Source of the DNA: Vreelandella zhuhanensis
GTDB lineage: Bacteria; Pseudomonadota; Gammaproteobacteria; Pseudomonadales; Halomonadaceae
Direction: 5' to 3'
Assembly: GCF_009793355.1 (NCBI RefSeq)
Contig: NZ_WTKP01000001.1
Location: 1-64,000, forward strand
Length of the DNA: 64,000 nt
The translations under genes and the position numbers were made by a program. A model generated the notes under the pieces. It ran no database searches and was not told the origin of the DNA. It was given only the letters and a program-made list of their open reading frames with translations. Of the stretch, positions 37,839-46,831 are shown piece after piece (position 1 is the stretch's first letter; every line of letters begins with the position of its first letter).

Positions 37839-38855
37839 TTATTTGCTTGCAGCCATGGCTTCCAGGCGTGCATGGGTGCGTCGCCAGCGGGTCAATGCCT
37901 CCAGGGCGTCGAGGTCCGGGCGTGCCCGGCCATACAGCAACTTGCCCGCACGCTTGGCCCGTCGCCCCTGGCAGGCTTGCAATACCTCAAGGGCTGCCTG
38001 CCGGTCGTTGCATACCAGCAGCATGTCGCAACCTGCCTCCAGTGCGGCATGGGCGCGCTGAGCCGGAGAGCCGGCCTGCTGCGCGCCTTGCATGCTCAAA
38101 TCATCGGAAAAGATGCACCCCTTGAAGCCCAGCGATTCACGCAACATCCCTAACCAACTGGGAGAAAATCCGGCGGGGCGTGGATCAAAAGAGGGGTATA
38201 TCACATGGGCTGGCATGATACCGTTCAGCACCCCCGCCAAGCGAGTGAAGGGAATCAGATCCTGCTGCTTGAGCGTCGCTAATGGACGCTCATCCACCGG
38301 CAGCGCAATGTGTGAATCCGCTGCGACCCCCCCATGGCCGGGAAAATGCTTACCCACCGCCGCCATACCGGCTTCATGCAAGCCGTGAACAAAGGCATAC
38401 CCCAGTGCAGCGACCTGTTCCGGGTCAGCCCCGAAACTGCGATCACCTATCACGCTGGAAATACCGATATCCACGTCCAGCACCGGGGCGAAGCTGATAT
38501 CCAGACCACAGGCCGCCATCTCCATGCCCAGCAACCAACCGGCATCTTTCACCAGCGCGAAGGTGGCCTCCGGTGCCTGGCCATATTCCCGGCTCAACAT
38601 ACCCATGGCAGGCAAGCGCGTCACACCTTCCTTGATGCGTTGCACACGACCACCCTCTTGGTCCACGGCCAGCAGCAACTCCGGGCGTATCCGTCGGATC
38701 TCCGCACACAACGCCTGTACCTGACGTGCACTTTCAGTATTACGCCCAAACAGGATGACGCCGCCGACAGCCTCATGTGTCAACAGATCACGCTCGTCAG
38801 CTGTCAGATGAAGCCCTTCAAGATCCAGCATCACCGGACCGGGGAGTTGTGTCAT
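37839..38855 (-). CDS. nagZ: NagZ, beta-N-acetylhexosaminidase of peptidoglycan recycling
   Basis: A 338-residue cytoplasmic glycoside hydrolase family 3 enzyme that removes GlcNAc from anhydro-muropeptides. Diagnostic motifs are DQEGGRVQR, KHFPGHGGVAADSH (catalytic His loop) and FSDDLSMQGA (nucleophile Asp). The ATG at 38855 follows AGGAGG. The frame extends six codons further but is unsupported. Hpt lies 52 bases downstream in the same direction and they may be co-transcribed. Confidence 0.95.
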   Translation of the reverse strand: MTQLPGPVMLDLEGLHLTADERDLLTHEAVGGVILFGRNTESARQVQALCAEIRRIRPELLLAVDQEGGRVQRIKEGVTRLPAMGMLSREYGQAPEATFALVKDAGWLLGMEMAACGLDISFAPVLDVDIGISSVIGDRSFGADPEQVAALGYAFVHGLHEAGMAAVGKHFPGHGGVAADSHIALPVDERPLATLKQQDLIPFTRLAGVLNGIMPAHVIYPSFDPRPAGFSPSWLGMLRESLGFKGCIFSDDLSMQGAQQAGSPAQRAHAALEAGCDMLLVCNDRQAALEVLQACQGRRAKRAGKLLYGRARPDLDALEALTRWRRTHARLEAMAASK

Positions 38856-38964
38856 GGCAAACCTCCTGCGCAAGGGGCGCTGATTCTAGACCACTATTAA
38901 CCGTTGGCGCGACCCCATACCCTTCCTCGACAAGCTCATCACCGCTTTTTCAAAGACAGCGGCG

Positions 38965-39483
38965 CTATTCATGCAGCCAGACGGGGGTTCCCGGCGGAGC
39001 TTTTTCGACCATCAACACAAGATCGGCATTGCGCATGCGAATACAGCCATGTGAGCGTGCCACTCCCATGGATTGGTCGGGGGGCGTGCCATGTAGATAA
39101 ATATAGCGCCGCTGAGAATCCACGCACGCACCGCGATTAACACCCGTTTCCAACCCGCATAACCATAGAATGCGCGTCAATATCCAGTCACGAGCCGGAT
39201 GCGCTTTCGCCAAGGCGTCACTATAGACTTCCCCGGTGAAACGCCTGCCACGAAACACACCGTCAAGAGGAACGTCCCGGCCGATGGCGGCGCGAATGTA
39301 ATGCCAACCCAGCGGTGTGCGACCGCTGCCTTCTTGCTGCCCTGTTCCTGCCTGGGCAGTTGATATATCGCAGATATGAATCAGCTGTTCTCCCTGCCAC
39401 AACGACAAGCACTGGCGACTCACATCAATCTCTATCCAAGCGCCATCGACGGGAGGCAGCTCACTGAGGATCGGGGTGCGCAT
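38965..39483 (-). CDS. L,D-transpeptidase (YkuD) domain protein without a visible signal peptide
   Basis: A 172-residue protein that is almost all YkuD domain. The catalytic motif HGT...SHGCIRM lies near residues 130-152. No signal peptide or membrane anchor is seen: the N-terminus (MRTPILSELPPVDGAWIEID) is polar and leads straight into the domain. It is therefore either cytoplasmic or exported unconventionally. It overlaps the upstream psrA-like gene by 23 bases, so the two are co-transcribed. nagZ lies 109 bases downstream, giving a wall-related neighbourhood. Confidence 0.88.
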   Translation of the reverse strand: MRTPILSELPPVDGAWIEIDVSRQCLSLWQGEQLIHICDISTAQAGTGQQEGSGRTPLGWHYIRAAIGRDVPLDGVFRGRRFTGEVYSDALAKAHPARDWILTRILWLCGLETGVNRGACVDSQRRYIYLHGTPPDQSMGVARSHGCIRMRNADLVLMVEKAPPGTPVWLHE

Positions 39484-40153
39484 GAAAATCCTTGTGAAAA
39501 CCCTCGTTTTGCATTTGATCGGGAAGAGGGGCGTTCATCGCCGCCACGACGACTGGCCGCAAGCGGCGCACCAGATCCTTCACGCTCACCTGCTCATGAT
39601 AATCCTGCTCGGCAATGTCACGTAACGCCTCAAGTCCCGACAGCGTGAAAATCACGGTACCCAGCATGAAGTGCAAGCGCCAGAAACGCTCGGCATCGGG
39701 CAATTCCGGCGTCGCCTGGCGCACAAGCTCGGTGAAGCGGGTAAAGACGTCGCCGTAGTCCCGCTGTATATAGCGTCGTAAATGGCCTTGCGCCTGGCTA
39801 TAGGCCAACCCCAACAAACGCATGAATACTTGGAGACTGTTGCGTTCGGCAGGCACCGCCAGCACCGTTGTCGCCATGGTTTCCAGAAGTTCGTCGAGTG
39901 GAATGACCTTGCCGGCATGATGCGCTTCAAGCTCGTCCAGAGCTGTATGAAAGCGTTGCGTAAAAGGATCCAGGTAGCGCGCAAAAACCGCCTGAATCAG
40001 AGCCTTCTTGGAGCCGAAGTGATAGTTGACCGCCGCCAGGTTGACCCGCGCCTTGCTGGTGATGGTGCGCAGCGATGTTTCAGCAAAGCCACGCTCGGCA
40101 AATAACACTTCCGCTGTATCCAGAATACGCGTGACAGTATCAGACTGGGCCAT
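39461..40153 (-). CDS. psrA: TetR-family regulator, PsrA-like
   Basis: A 230-residue repressor with an N-terminal TetR helix-turn-helix (ETSLRTITSKARVNLAAVNYHFGSKKALIQ) and a helical ligand domain. The sequence and the lexA neighbourhood match PsrA of pseudomonads, which senses long-chain fatty acids and controls beta-oxidation and rpoS. It is divergent from lexA across about 195 bases, as in Pseudomonas. The symbol is moderately secure, based on recognition of the sequence and synteny. Confidence 0.8.
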   Translation of the reverse strand: MAQSDTVTRILDTAEVLFAERGFAETSLRTITSKARVNLAAVNYHFGSKKALIQAVFARYLDPFTQRFHTALDELEAHHAGKVIPLDELLETMATTVLAVPAERNSLQVFMRLLGLAYSQAQGHLRRYIQRDYGDVFTRFTELVRQATPELPDAERFWRLHFMLGTVIFTLSGLEALRDIAEQDYHEQVSVKDLVRRLRPVVVAAMNAPLPDQMQNEGFHKDFHAHPDPQ

Positions 40154-40263
40154 ACGGCGCTCTCCGGAAAACGTGTGTTTAAAACGAAAACAAATATTAC
40201 GTCATAGACCGTGGGGGCTCAACGCCTGAATGTTGGTTGGCAGCCCAGGCGAGCCGCCATATA

Positions 40264-40296
40264 CTGGATGAAGTAACATGCTGTATGCTTAACCAC
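40264..40296 (+). promoter_or_regulatory. Two imperfect SOS boxes upstream of lexA
   Basis: Two CTG-N10-CA sites lie head to tail 17 bases apart: CTGGATGAAGTAACAT at 40264-40279 and CTGTATGCTTAACCAC at 40281-40296. Each misses the final G of the CTG-N10-CAG consensus. Autoregulated lexA genes often carry two sites, and the position about 50-85 bases before the ATG fits. Confidence 0.45.
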
Positions 40297-40348
40297 TTAA
40301 TGATTCACCACTATCAGCCGTGACTTTTGACGATTTCTGGAGCTTGCC

Positions 40349-41026
40349 ATGTCCCGCCCTTTAACGGCTCGCCAACAACATGTCTACGACTTCATCGTAA
40401 AGACCATGAATGAGCTGGGTTATCCGCCGACCCGGGCGGAAATCGCCAAAGCGCTTGGCTTTCGCTCGCCCAATGCTGCCGAAGAACACTTGCGCGCACT
40501 TGAGCGCAAGGGAGCTATCCGCATCATCCGTAATACCTCGCGTGGCATTCGCCTACCCGCTCAGGTACCCATGGAAAATGTCGAGTCGCCTTCTTCCGAA
40601 CCGGCTTTCCCGGAACCTGCTGCCTTCCAAGGGCTGCCGGTAATCGGAGAAGTCGCCGCTGGCAACCCCATACTGGCCACCGAGCACATCGACCGTTACT
40701 GCCCCCTACCGGCGGAATACTTCACACCCAAGGCGGACTACCTGCTCCGTGTTCGTGGGCTATCAATGAAGGATGCGGGCATTCTGGAAGGCGACCTTCT
40801 GGCGGTACATCGCACCGAACGTGTGCGCAATGGCCAGATCGTCGTCGCAAGACTGGAAGAGGAAGTGACGGTAAAGCGCTTTCATCGACAAGGCCATAAA
40901 GTCACATTAACCGCTGAAAACCCTGATTTTTTGCCTATCGATATCGACTTGCGCCATCAACCCCTCGAAATCGAGGGCGTGGGTGTCGGCGTCATTCGGG
41001 GCGGCAACGGGCAAGCGCTGGGTTAA
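40349..41026 (+). CDS. lexA: LexA, SOS repressor
   Basis: A 225-residue repressor/autoprotease. N-terminal winged helix ([43 protein letters not shown]). The self-cleavage site lies near [11 protein letters not shown], and the catalytic dyad is the Ser of [11 protein letters not shown] and the Lys of EEVTVKRF. A linker slightly longer than in E. coli LexA (202 residues) accounts for the size. Probable autoregulatory boxes lie just upstream. Confidence 0.96.
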   Translation: MSRPLTARQQHVYDFIVKTMNELGYPPTRAEIAKALGFRSPNAAEEHLRALERKGAIRIIRNTSRGIRLPAQVPMENVESPSSEPAFPEPAAFQGLPVIGEVAAGNPILATEHIDRYCPLPAEYFTPKADYLLRVRGLSMKDAGILEGDLLAVHRTERVRNGQIVVARLEEEVTVKRFHRQGHKVTLTAENPDFLPIDIDLRHQPLEIEGVGVGVIRGGNGQALG

Positions 41027-41050
41027 CCAGTCGGCATTATTCGTGCCTAT

Positions 41051-41722
41051 CTATTTAGTATCTATATAGCGGTGGCCATTCAAGGTGGCCACCCACTCCG
41101 GATGATAGACCAGCAGAATGCTCATCAGCATGCCGGTAATGAAAGCTTCCGACGGCATGAGTAACGGCAGGAAGCGAGCGTACTCCTGAGCCAGATACAC
41201 GGCCTCTCGATCGACACCCCCCAGCAAGACCAACCCCACCGCCGCAAAGCCCCCCGCCAAGGTAGCCAATGCCGAGCCGAAAAAGCCGCAGATAAAAAGA
41301 AACACCATCAGATTATCAGGCAAACGACGGTCCACGAGTCGCCATATCAGCACGATCATCAGCGCTGGAACGATACCCGTGACCAGGATATTGACTCCTA
41401 ACAGCGACCACTCATTGCGCCCTACCACTACCATGGCAACATTGACCAAAGTGTTGCTCAGCAGTGCCAAGGGGGCCTTGAATACCAAGGTCATCAGGGC
41501 GGTGAAAGTAAGATGCAGTACCAACCAATCCACCGCCTGGGCACGCAGCTGCCACATCAATAAAATCGCCACCGTTGCCGCAAGCCAGCGATGCTGCAAT
41601 GCCGTGTCAGCCAGTAGAGCTCGCCAAGGGCGTTGCCATAGTGCCAGCCCGAGTGTCACTGCTGAGCCCAGGGCACATAGCAGCACTACCCAAAAATCCA
41701 GTACGGCTTCGGAAAACGACAT
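41051..41722 (-). CDS. CbiM-like energy-coupling-factor transporter permease
   Basis: A 223-residue protein with about six or seven hydrophobic helices. It resembles the stand-alone CbiM-like permeases annotated as energy-coupling factor ABC transporter permease in Pseudomonas and Halomonas. It lacks the CbiM N-terminal MHI metal motif, so a cobalt or nickel role is doubtful. The ATG at 41722 is behind GGAAG. The longer frame to 41941 overlaps purU and is not used. It follows purU by 20 bases. No ECF ATPase is adjacent. Confidence 0.6.
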   Translation of the reverse strand: MSFSEAVLDFWVVLLCALGSAVTLGLALWQRPWRALLADTALQHRWLAATVAILLMWQLRAQAVDWLVLHLTFTALMTLVFKAPLALLSNTLVNVAMVVVGRNEWSLLGVNILVTGIVPALMIVLIWRLVDRRLPDNLMVFLFICGFFGSALATLAGGFAAVGLVLLGGVDREAVYLAQEYARFLPLLMPSEAFITGMLMSILLVYHPEWVATLNGHRYIDTK

Positions 41723-41742
41723 AGTGATTACTTCCGTCAGGT

Positions 41743-42597
41743 TCAGCTGAACACGACTGTCTTGTTGCCGTGAATCAGCACACGATCTTCCAAGTGCCAA
41801 CGCAACCCACGAGCCAGCACGGCTTTTTCCACATCGCGTCCAAAGCGCACCAGGTCGGTCGGGGTATGGCAGTGACTCACCCGATGGATGTCTTGCTCGA
41901 TGATCGGGCCCGCATCCAGTTCTTGGGTAACATAATGGCAAGTGGCGCCGATCAGTTTTACTCCGCGTTCAAACGCCTGATGATAGGGTTTGGCTCCGGC
42001 AAACGAGGGCAGGAAACTATGGTGAATATTGATCACTTTCCCCACATAGCGCTCGCAAAGAGCGGGCGGCAGGATCTGCATATAGCGCGCCAGTACCACA
42101 CAGTCGGCATTCAGTGTTTCGATTGTGTCTTGCACGGTAGCGAACGCTGCTTGTTTATCAGCAGGATCTACAGGCACATGGTAATAGGGAATACCATGCC
42201 ACTCGGTCAGTGAACGCAAATTTTCATGATTGGAAATCACCGCAACGATATCACAAGGCAACTCTTCCGCTTGCCAGCGGTAAAGCAGGTCCACCAGACA
42301 ATGCGATTCCCGCGACACCATCAGCACCACCCGCGCGCGCCTGGCCGTATCGGTCAAGGCCCACTGCATATCGAATTCACGGGCAACCGGTTCGAATGCC
42401 GTTCGTAGTGCTTCAGCGGTCATCCCCACCGAATCCGCCAGGATTTCGTAACGCATGAAAAAGCGCCCGGCTTCCAGATCCGAATGCTGACTGGCTTCGG
42501 TAATCGACCCTCCCTGCTGGGCAATGAAGCCGGAAACACGCGCCACGATACCCACCTGATCCGGGCAGGACACTACCAGACGATAAGAGTGCGACAT
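41743..42597 (-). CDS. purU: PurU, formyltetrahydrofolate deformylase
   Basis: A 284-residue enzyme with an N-terminal ACT domain (SCPDQVGIVARVSGFIAQQG) and a formyltransferase-like domain with the catalytic Asn/His/Asp in NIHHSFLPSF and QELDAGPII. It hydrolyses 10-formyl-THF to formate and THF, balancing one-carbon units and feeding formate to PurT. The ATG at 42597 is used. The preceding TTG codon is in frame but unlikely. It is first of two genes read toward 41 kb. Confidence 0.94.
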   Translation of the reverse strand: MSHSYRLVVSCPDQVGIVARVSGFIAQQGGSITEASQHSDLEAGRFFMRYEILADSVGMTAEALRTAFEPVAREFDMQWALTDTARRARVVLMVSRESHCLVDLLYRWQAEELPCDIVAVISNHENLRSLTEWHGIPYYHVPVDPADKQAAFATVQDTIETLNADCVVLARYMQILPPALCERYVGKVINIHHSFLPSFAGAKPYHQAFERGVKLIGATCHYVTQELDAGPIIEQDIHRVSHCHTPTDLVRFGRDVEKAVLARGLRWHLEDRVLIHGNKTVVFS

Positions 42598-42832
42598 CAA
42601 CCAATCATTCCCTTAATAGAGACGAGAAAAGCGCCTGGCGGACGAACCAATCGCTCGCCGGTACCAGGCCCAAACAGGCGTTAGTGTACCCAAATGCCCT
42701 CATGCTGTGCGAGCTCAACCTTGAACCGGCCTCAGCCCTTTCGGCTAACGAGTGGTTAAACAATGGCCGGGATATGCCTTGCTGTCTGTGCATGGCATAG
42801 TTTCCTCCCACGGATAAGGCATAAGGAACGGC

Positions 42833-44029
42833 ATGTACGATTTTATTATTGTGGGTGGCGGCATTCTGGGTATGTCCACCGCCATGCAGCTCAAACAGGC
42901 TTATCCAGATAGGCGCATGTTGGTCCTGGAGAAGGAGCAAGGCCCCGCCCAGCACCAGACCGGCCACAACAGTGGCGTCATTCATGCAGGGGTCTATTAC
43001 ACTCCGGGCAGCTTGAAGGCACGCTTTTGCCTGGCCGGTAACCAGGCGACCCGACAGTTTTGCGATACCCATGGGATTGCCTACGATATTTGCGGGAAAC
43101 TACTGGTGGCCACCGATGAGGTGGAAATGCAGCGCATGCAGGCATTGTGGGAACGCACAGCGGCCAACGGCCTGGAGCGTGAATGGCTGGATGCCGATGC
43201 CCTGCGTGAACGCGAGCCCAACATTACCGGCATCGGCGGGATCTTCGTACCCTCCAGCGGCATCGTCAATTACGCCGAGGTGACGCTTGCCATGGCCGCC
43301 GAGTTCAAGCGAATGGGCGGCGAGATTCGATACGGACAGGACGTGACAGCTCTTGAAGAGCGCCGCCAGGAAGTCATTGTCACCACCTCCCAAGACACCT
43401 TCCCCTGCCGCTACCTTGTTTCCTGCTCTGGCCTGATGGCCGACCGGGTGATTCGAATGCTCGGCCAGGACCCCGGCTTCACCATCTGTCCGTTCCGGGG
43501 CGAGTACTACCGGTTGTCTGAACAGCACAATCAAATCGTCAATCACCTGATCTATCCAATTCCAGACCCCTCCATGCCCTTTCTCGGAGTGCACCTCACC
43601 CGCATGATAGACGGCACCGTGACGGTGGGCCCCAATGCGGTACTCGCAATGAAGCGCGAAGGCTATCGTAAACGGGATATCTCGTTGATCGACATGGCGC
43701 AGATGCTTACCAACCCCGGCATCCTCAAGGTACTGGGCAAGAACTTGCGCCCGGGACTTGCCGAGATGAAAAACTCGCTGTTCAAGAAGGGCTATCTCGA
43801 ACAGGTACGCAAGTACTGCCCGAGCCTGACCTTGAATGACCTGCAACCCTACCCTGCCGGGGTTCGCGCCCAAGCCGTGTCTCGTGATGGCAAGCTGGTA
43901 GATGACTTCCTGTTCGTCAATACGCCTCGTACCGTCAATGTGGGTAATGCGCCATCGCCTGCCGCCACCTCGGCAATTCCGATCGGCGCGCATATCGTGG
44001 AAAAGGTAAAGAGCCAGGTCGAAGGCTGA
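42833..44029 (+). CDS. lhgO: LhgO, L-2-hydroxyglutarate oxidase/dehydrogenase
   Basis: A 398-residue FAD enzyme of the DAO superfamily. The FAD dinucleotide motif is DFIIVGGGILGMSTAM at the N-terminus, followed by QTGHNSGVIHAGVYY, a family signature. It oxidises L-2-hydroxyglutarate to 2-oxoglutarate and passes electrons to the respiratory chain. The start follows AAGGAACGGC. It is isolated, divergent from purU, with a small hairpin after the stop. Confidence 0.93.
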   Translation: MYDFIIVGGGILGMSTAMQLKQAYPDRRMLVLEKEQGPAQHQTGHNSGVIHAGVYYTPGSLKARFCLAGNQATRQFCDTHGIAYDICGKLLVATDEVEMQRMQALWERTAANGLEREWLDADALREREPNITGIGGIFVPSSGIVNYAEVTLAMAAEFKRMGGEIRYGQDVTALEERRQEVIVTTSQDTFPCRYLVSCSGLMADRVIRMLGQDPGFTICPFRGEYYRLSEQHNQIVNHLIYPIPDPSMPFLGVHLTRMIDGTVTVGPNAVLAMKREGYRKRDISLIDMAQMLTNPGILKVLGKNLRPGLAEMKNSLFKKGYLEQVRKYCPSLTLNDLQPYPAGVRAQAVSRDGKLVDDFLFVNTPRTVNVGNAPSPAATSAIPIGAHIVEKVKSQVEG

Positions 44030-44033
44030 CAGG

Positions 44034-44046
44034 CCTGGAAACCAGG
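44034..44046. terminator. Small hairpin between lhgO and the nnrU-like gene
   Basis: CCTGG-AAA-CCAGG followed by GTTTAA lies between two convergent genes. The stem is only 5 bp, so it is a weak candidate. Confidence 0.3.
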
Positions 44047-44074
44047 GTTTAACGACACGACGCCGCTGTCGGAA

Positions 44075-44641
44075 TCACATCACCGGAACGCCGGTGACCC
44101 AGACATGCAGGTGAAAGGCGAAGAGATAGTAGGCGACCAGGCCAGCTACCACCGTGATGGCAGTGCGCGCCATGCTCGGGGTCTGCGTCGAAGGAGCCGG
44201 ACGACGACGCGCAGCGCGGAAGTCAAACACCGCCCACAGCAGGAAGGCGCCAAAGAAGACGATATCGCCCAGCCGACCGTTGGCCAGCAGGTGGGCGAAG
44301 GCCCACAACTTCACGGCGATGATCATCGGATGCCCAAGCTTTGCCTTAAGATGGTTGCCAGGCACATAGGCCGCCACCAGCAGGATGAAGGCAGGAATCA
44401 TCAGCAGCGATACGACGTGGTACAGCCCCACCGGCGGGAACCACACCCAGGTGGGGTCGAGGCGCATCTGGCCGTAGCCCCAGATCGCCAGCGCCAGGCC
44501 GATGATCGAGACCAAAGAGTAGACGGCCTTCCAAGGCAGCTTGCCAAAGCGCTTGATCTGGGCATTGCGCCAGTCGTCGGCGACAATGCGCACCGAGTGC
44601 ACCCCCAGAAAGATCAACAGGCCGAGTATCATTACGGTCAT
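44075..44641 (-). CDS. NnrU-family integral membrane protein
   Basis: A 188-residue protein with about five hydrophobic helices. MILGLLIFLGVHSVRIVADDWR at the start and HPMIIAVKLWAFAHLLANG in the middle match NnrU/MttB-like methyltransferase-fold membrane proteins. NnrU was named for a nitrite and nitric-oxide reduction locus, but no denitrification genes are nearby and the function here is unknown. The ATG at 44641 follows GGAGTCCC. The longer frame to 44767 lacks a site. Confidence 0.85.
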   Translation of the reverse strand: MTVMILGLLIFLGVHSVRIVADDWRNAQIKRFGKLPWKAVYSLVSIIGLALAIWGYGQMRLDPTWVWFPPVGLYHVVSLLMIPAFILLVAAYVPGNHLKAKLGHPMIIAVKLWAFAHLLANGRLGDIVFFGAFLLWAVFDFRAARRRPAPSTQTPSMARTAITVVAGLVAYYLFAFHLHVWVTGVPVM

Positions 44642-44847
44642 GGCAGGGACTCCATCAGTAGAAAGCGGACAATTCGCCAGCCTACCGCACCTGCATGACC
44701 ACGTCGCGCGCCACCCTTCGACTTTTTCCGCCGCCCGCGCCCTACTGCTTTCTGCGCGTAGCGTCATGCCGGCGGCAGGCGTACCCTAATACCTACTCAA
44801 CATCGTTACGATCATCACCGATCGATCACTAACAACAGGGAACCTTG

Positions 44848-46581
44848 ATGAGCAACAAGATCCGCGTCGACGCCCCTCTCGTCATCCTCCACGGCGACGA
44901 GATGGCCCAGGTGGCCTTCGAGAAGATCCTCGATACCTTCGTGACTTCACGGCTGGATATTCCGCTGGTGGAGATCGACCTCTCGGCCGAGAACCGCCTG
45001 ATCACTAACGGTCAGGTGGTGATCGATGCCATCGAGGCGCTCAGGGAGCACGGTGTCGGCATCAAGAATGCCGGCATGACGGTCAACCGCACTCAGCTCG
45101 GCGAGATGCTCGACAAGCACCCCAAAATCGACGGCACCCGCCTGCACCCGCTGGCCACCAAGTCGCCCAACGGCGCCATCCGCAAGGGTATCGGCGGCAA
45201 CATCACCCGCGAGGACATCGAGTTTCGCAACCTCAAGGTCTCACGCCCGGCGTGGACCGGCCGCGATATCGAGGTGGACACCATGGACACCGGCGGCATC
45301 AAGGACAGCTTCAACGAGCTCTCCCGCGCTACTGGTGTGGTCAAGCTGATGTTCGTGGGCGAAAGCGGCGACCCCGTGGAACTGCATCGCCGCGAGGTCA
45401 ACAAGGGCGACCCCTGGCTGCTGGCCACCAACAACGTGGAAGACGTCAAGGCATGGGCCCATCGCTTCTTCCAGCGCGCCATCAAGGAGAAGCGCGACAT
45501 CTATCTAGGCCTCAAGGACACCGTGATCGCCGGCTACGACGGCGTGATGCGGGCTGCCATCGAGGACATCTTTGATCGCGACTACCGCGAGCAGGTGGAG
45601 GCGCTGGGGCTGAACTACTTCTACGAGCTGATCGACGCCCAGGCCGCACGCCTGGTCGCCAACCCGCCGGAGCGCGCCCTATGGGGCGTGCCGGACAACA
45701 CCACCGGCCGCAAGCTCTACAAGCTGGTGGAGCAGCTCAAGCGCTACGGCATTCCCGACCGCAAGGCCCAGGTCTCCATCTCGCGCATGAGCGCCGGCGG
45801 TGGTGACCAGTACGGCAGCTTCAATGCCCCGGCCGAGGAAGACGGCATCCTCAAGGTGATTGTCGACGGCGAGGAAAAACACGCGCGAAGAGTCAAGAAG
45901 GGCGACCCCATCCTGCTGATGTCCAACGACCAGGCGGCGATCAAGGACTGGGTGTTTCAGGTGTTCCGGGATGCGTCGCGCAAGGAGAAAGAAGTCTACT
46001 TCGGCCTCAAGCGCGAGTACATGGAGTACGACGAGGTGTTCAGCACGGCGATCACCGACGTGCGCCGTGAGCTTGCCGAGACCGGCACCCCGCCGCCATC
46101 GTTCATGATTATGCGACCCTCCAGCCAGCTCACCAAGATGATCACCGACCCGCCCCGCAACGCCCTTTATCCGGCACAGAATCTGGACGGCGACATCTTC
46201 TCTGATATCTCCGCGGCCCTGGGCGGAAGCCTGGCCACCGCCAGCTCGATCATAGAGAGCAAGGACGGCACCATGCTGTTCGAGGCGCCTCACGGCACCG
46301 CTCACGATCTCTACCTCACCTACCTGGAGACCGATGGCAAACAGGCCCACTTCAACTCCTCGGCCCTGTTGTTCGCCGTGGCCAACGCCCTGGAGACCCT
46401 GGGCGAGCGCCAGGTAAACGACGCCCTGATCGACTACGCCCACCGCCTCAAGGCAGCGCTGATCGATACCGTGGGTGCCGGGATAATCACCGGCGACCTC
46501 AAGGGCAAGACCAACGACCCGGAAGGCGAGACCCTGGTCGATATGAATGGCTTCCTCGACGCCGTGGCCAGCCGGCTGTAA
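44848..46581 (+). CDS. NADP-type isocitrate dehydrogenase-like protein with an internal duplication
   Basis: A 577-residue protein. Residues 104-123 (KSPNGAIRKGIGGNITREDI) and 445-467 (QNLDGDIFSDISAALGGSL) match the type II (eukaryote-like) isocitrate dehydrogenase substrate and metal-site motifs. Type II enzymes are about 410 residues. The excess is explained by a repeat: residues 184-241 and 349-405 align (VNKGDPWLL / VKKGDPILL, IYLGLK / VYFGLK, YDGV / YDEV), as do PPERALWG and PPRNALYP. It would convert isocitrate to 2-oxoglutarate, unproven. The ATG follows AGGGAA. It precedes the xanthine dehydrogenase operon. Confidence 0.82.
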   Translation: MSNKIRVDAPLVILHGDEMAQVAFEKILDTFVTSRLDIPLVEIDLSAENRLITNGQVVIDAIEALREHGVGIKNAGMTVNRTQLGEMLDKHPKIDGTRLHPLATKSPNGAIRKGIGGNITREDIEFRNLKVSRPAWTGRDIEVDTMDTGGIKDSFNELSRATGVVKLMFVGESGDPVELHRREVNKGDPWLLATNNVEDVKAWAHRFFQRAIKEKRDIYLGLKDTVIAGYDGVMRAAIEDIFDRDYREQVEALGLNYFYELIDAQAARLVANPPERALWGVPDNTTGRKLYKLVEQLKRYGIPDRKAQVSISRMSAGGGDQYGSFNAPAEEDGILKVIVDGEEKHARRVKKGDPILLMSNDQAAIKDWVFQVFRDASRKEKEVYFGLKREYMEYDEVFSTAITDVRRELAETGTPPPSFMIMRPSSQLTKMITDPPRNALYPAQNLDGDIFSDISAALGGSLATASSIIESKDGTMLFEAPHGTAHDLYLTYLETDGKQAHFNSSALLFAVANALETLGERQVNDALIDYAHRLKAALIDTVGAGIITGDLKGKTNDPEGETLVDMNGFLDAVASRL

Positions 46582-46608
46582 TCACCGGCTCGCTTCGCCG
46601 ACAGCACC

Positions 46609-46632
46609 GGGGCCTGCCTTAGCGCAGGCCCC
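46609..46632 (+). terminator. Hairpin after the isocitrate dehydrogenase-like gene
   Basis: GGGGCCTGC / GCAGGCCCC pair across a 6-base loop, 28 bases after the stop. No T-tract follows, so it may be a Rho-assisted or processing structure. Confidence 0.5.
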
Positions 46633-46768
46633 GCGGCGTTGGGGCACACTGGCGCGCTGTTACGGACCCTCGGGTTGCGAACACCGGTCCTAACGACGTG
46701 GGCACGGCTCGACGGAGGCGATCTCGGGCTTGCAAAGTGCGACATCCTGGCACATGCTGGAAAAATCC

Positions 46769-46782
46769 TGACCACTTGGTCA
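46769..46782. promoter_or_regulatory. TGACCACTTGGTCA palindrome upstream of xdhA
   Basis: TGACCA-CT-TGGTCA is a perfect 6-bp inverted repeat centred about 56 bases before the xdhA ATG, where a promoter operator would sit. The same 14 bases recur upstream of the purine permease gene at 53154-53167. The binding protein is not encoded in the window as far as I can see. Confidence 0.65.
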
Positions 46783-46831
46783 ACCTCTTGCGAGAAACGC
46801 TTCCTTAACAAGGTCAACAAGAGACACGGCG

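Noticed and set aside
44848..46581. Frameshift or gene fusion as the cause of the long isocitrate dehydrogenase-like gene
   Set aside because: The frame is uninterrupted, and the extra length is explained by an internal repeat within one coherent fold.
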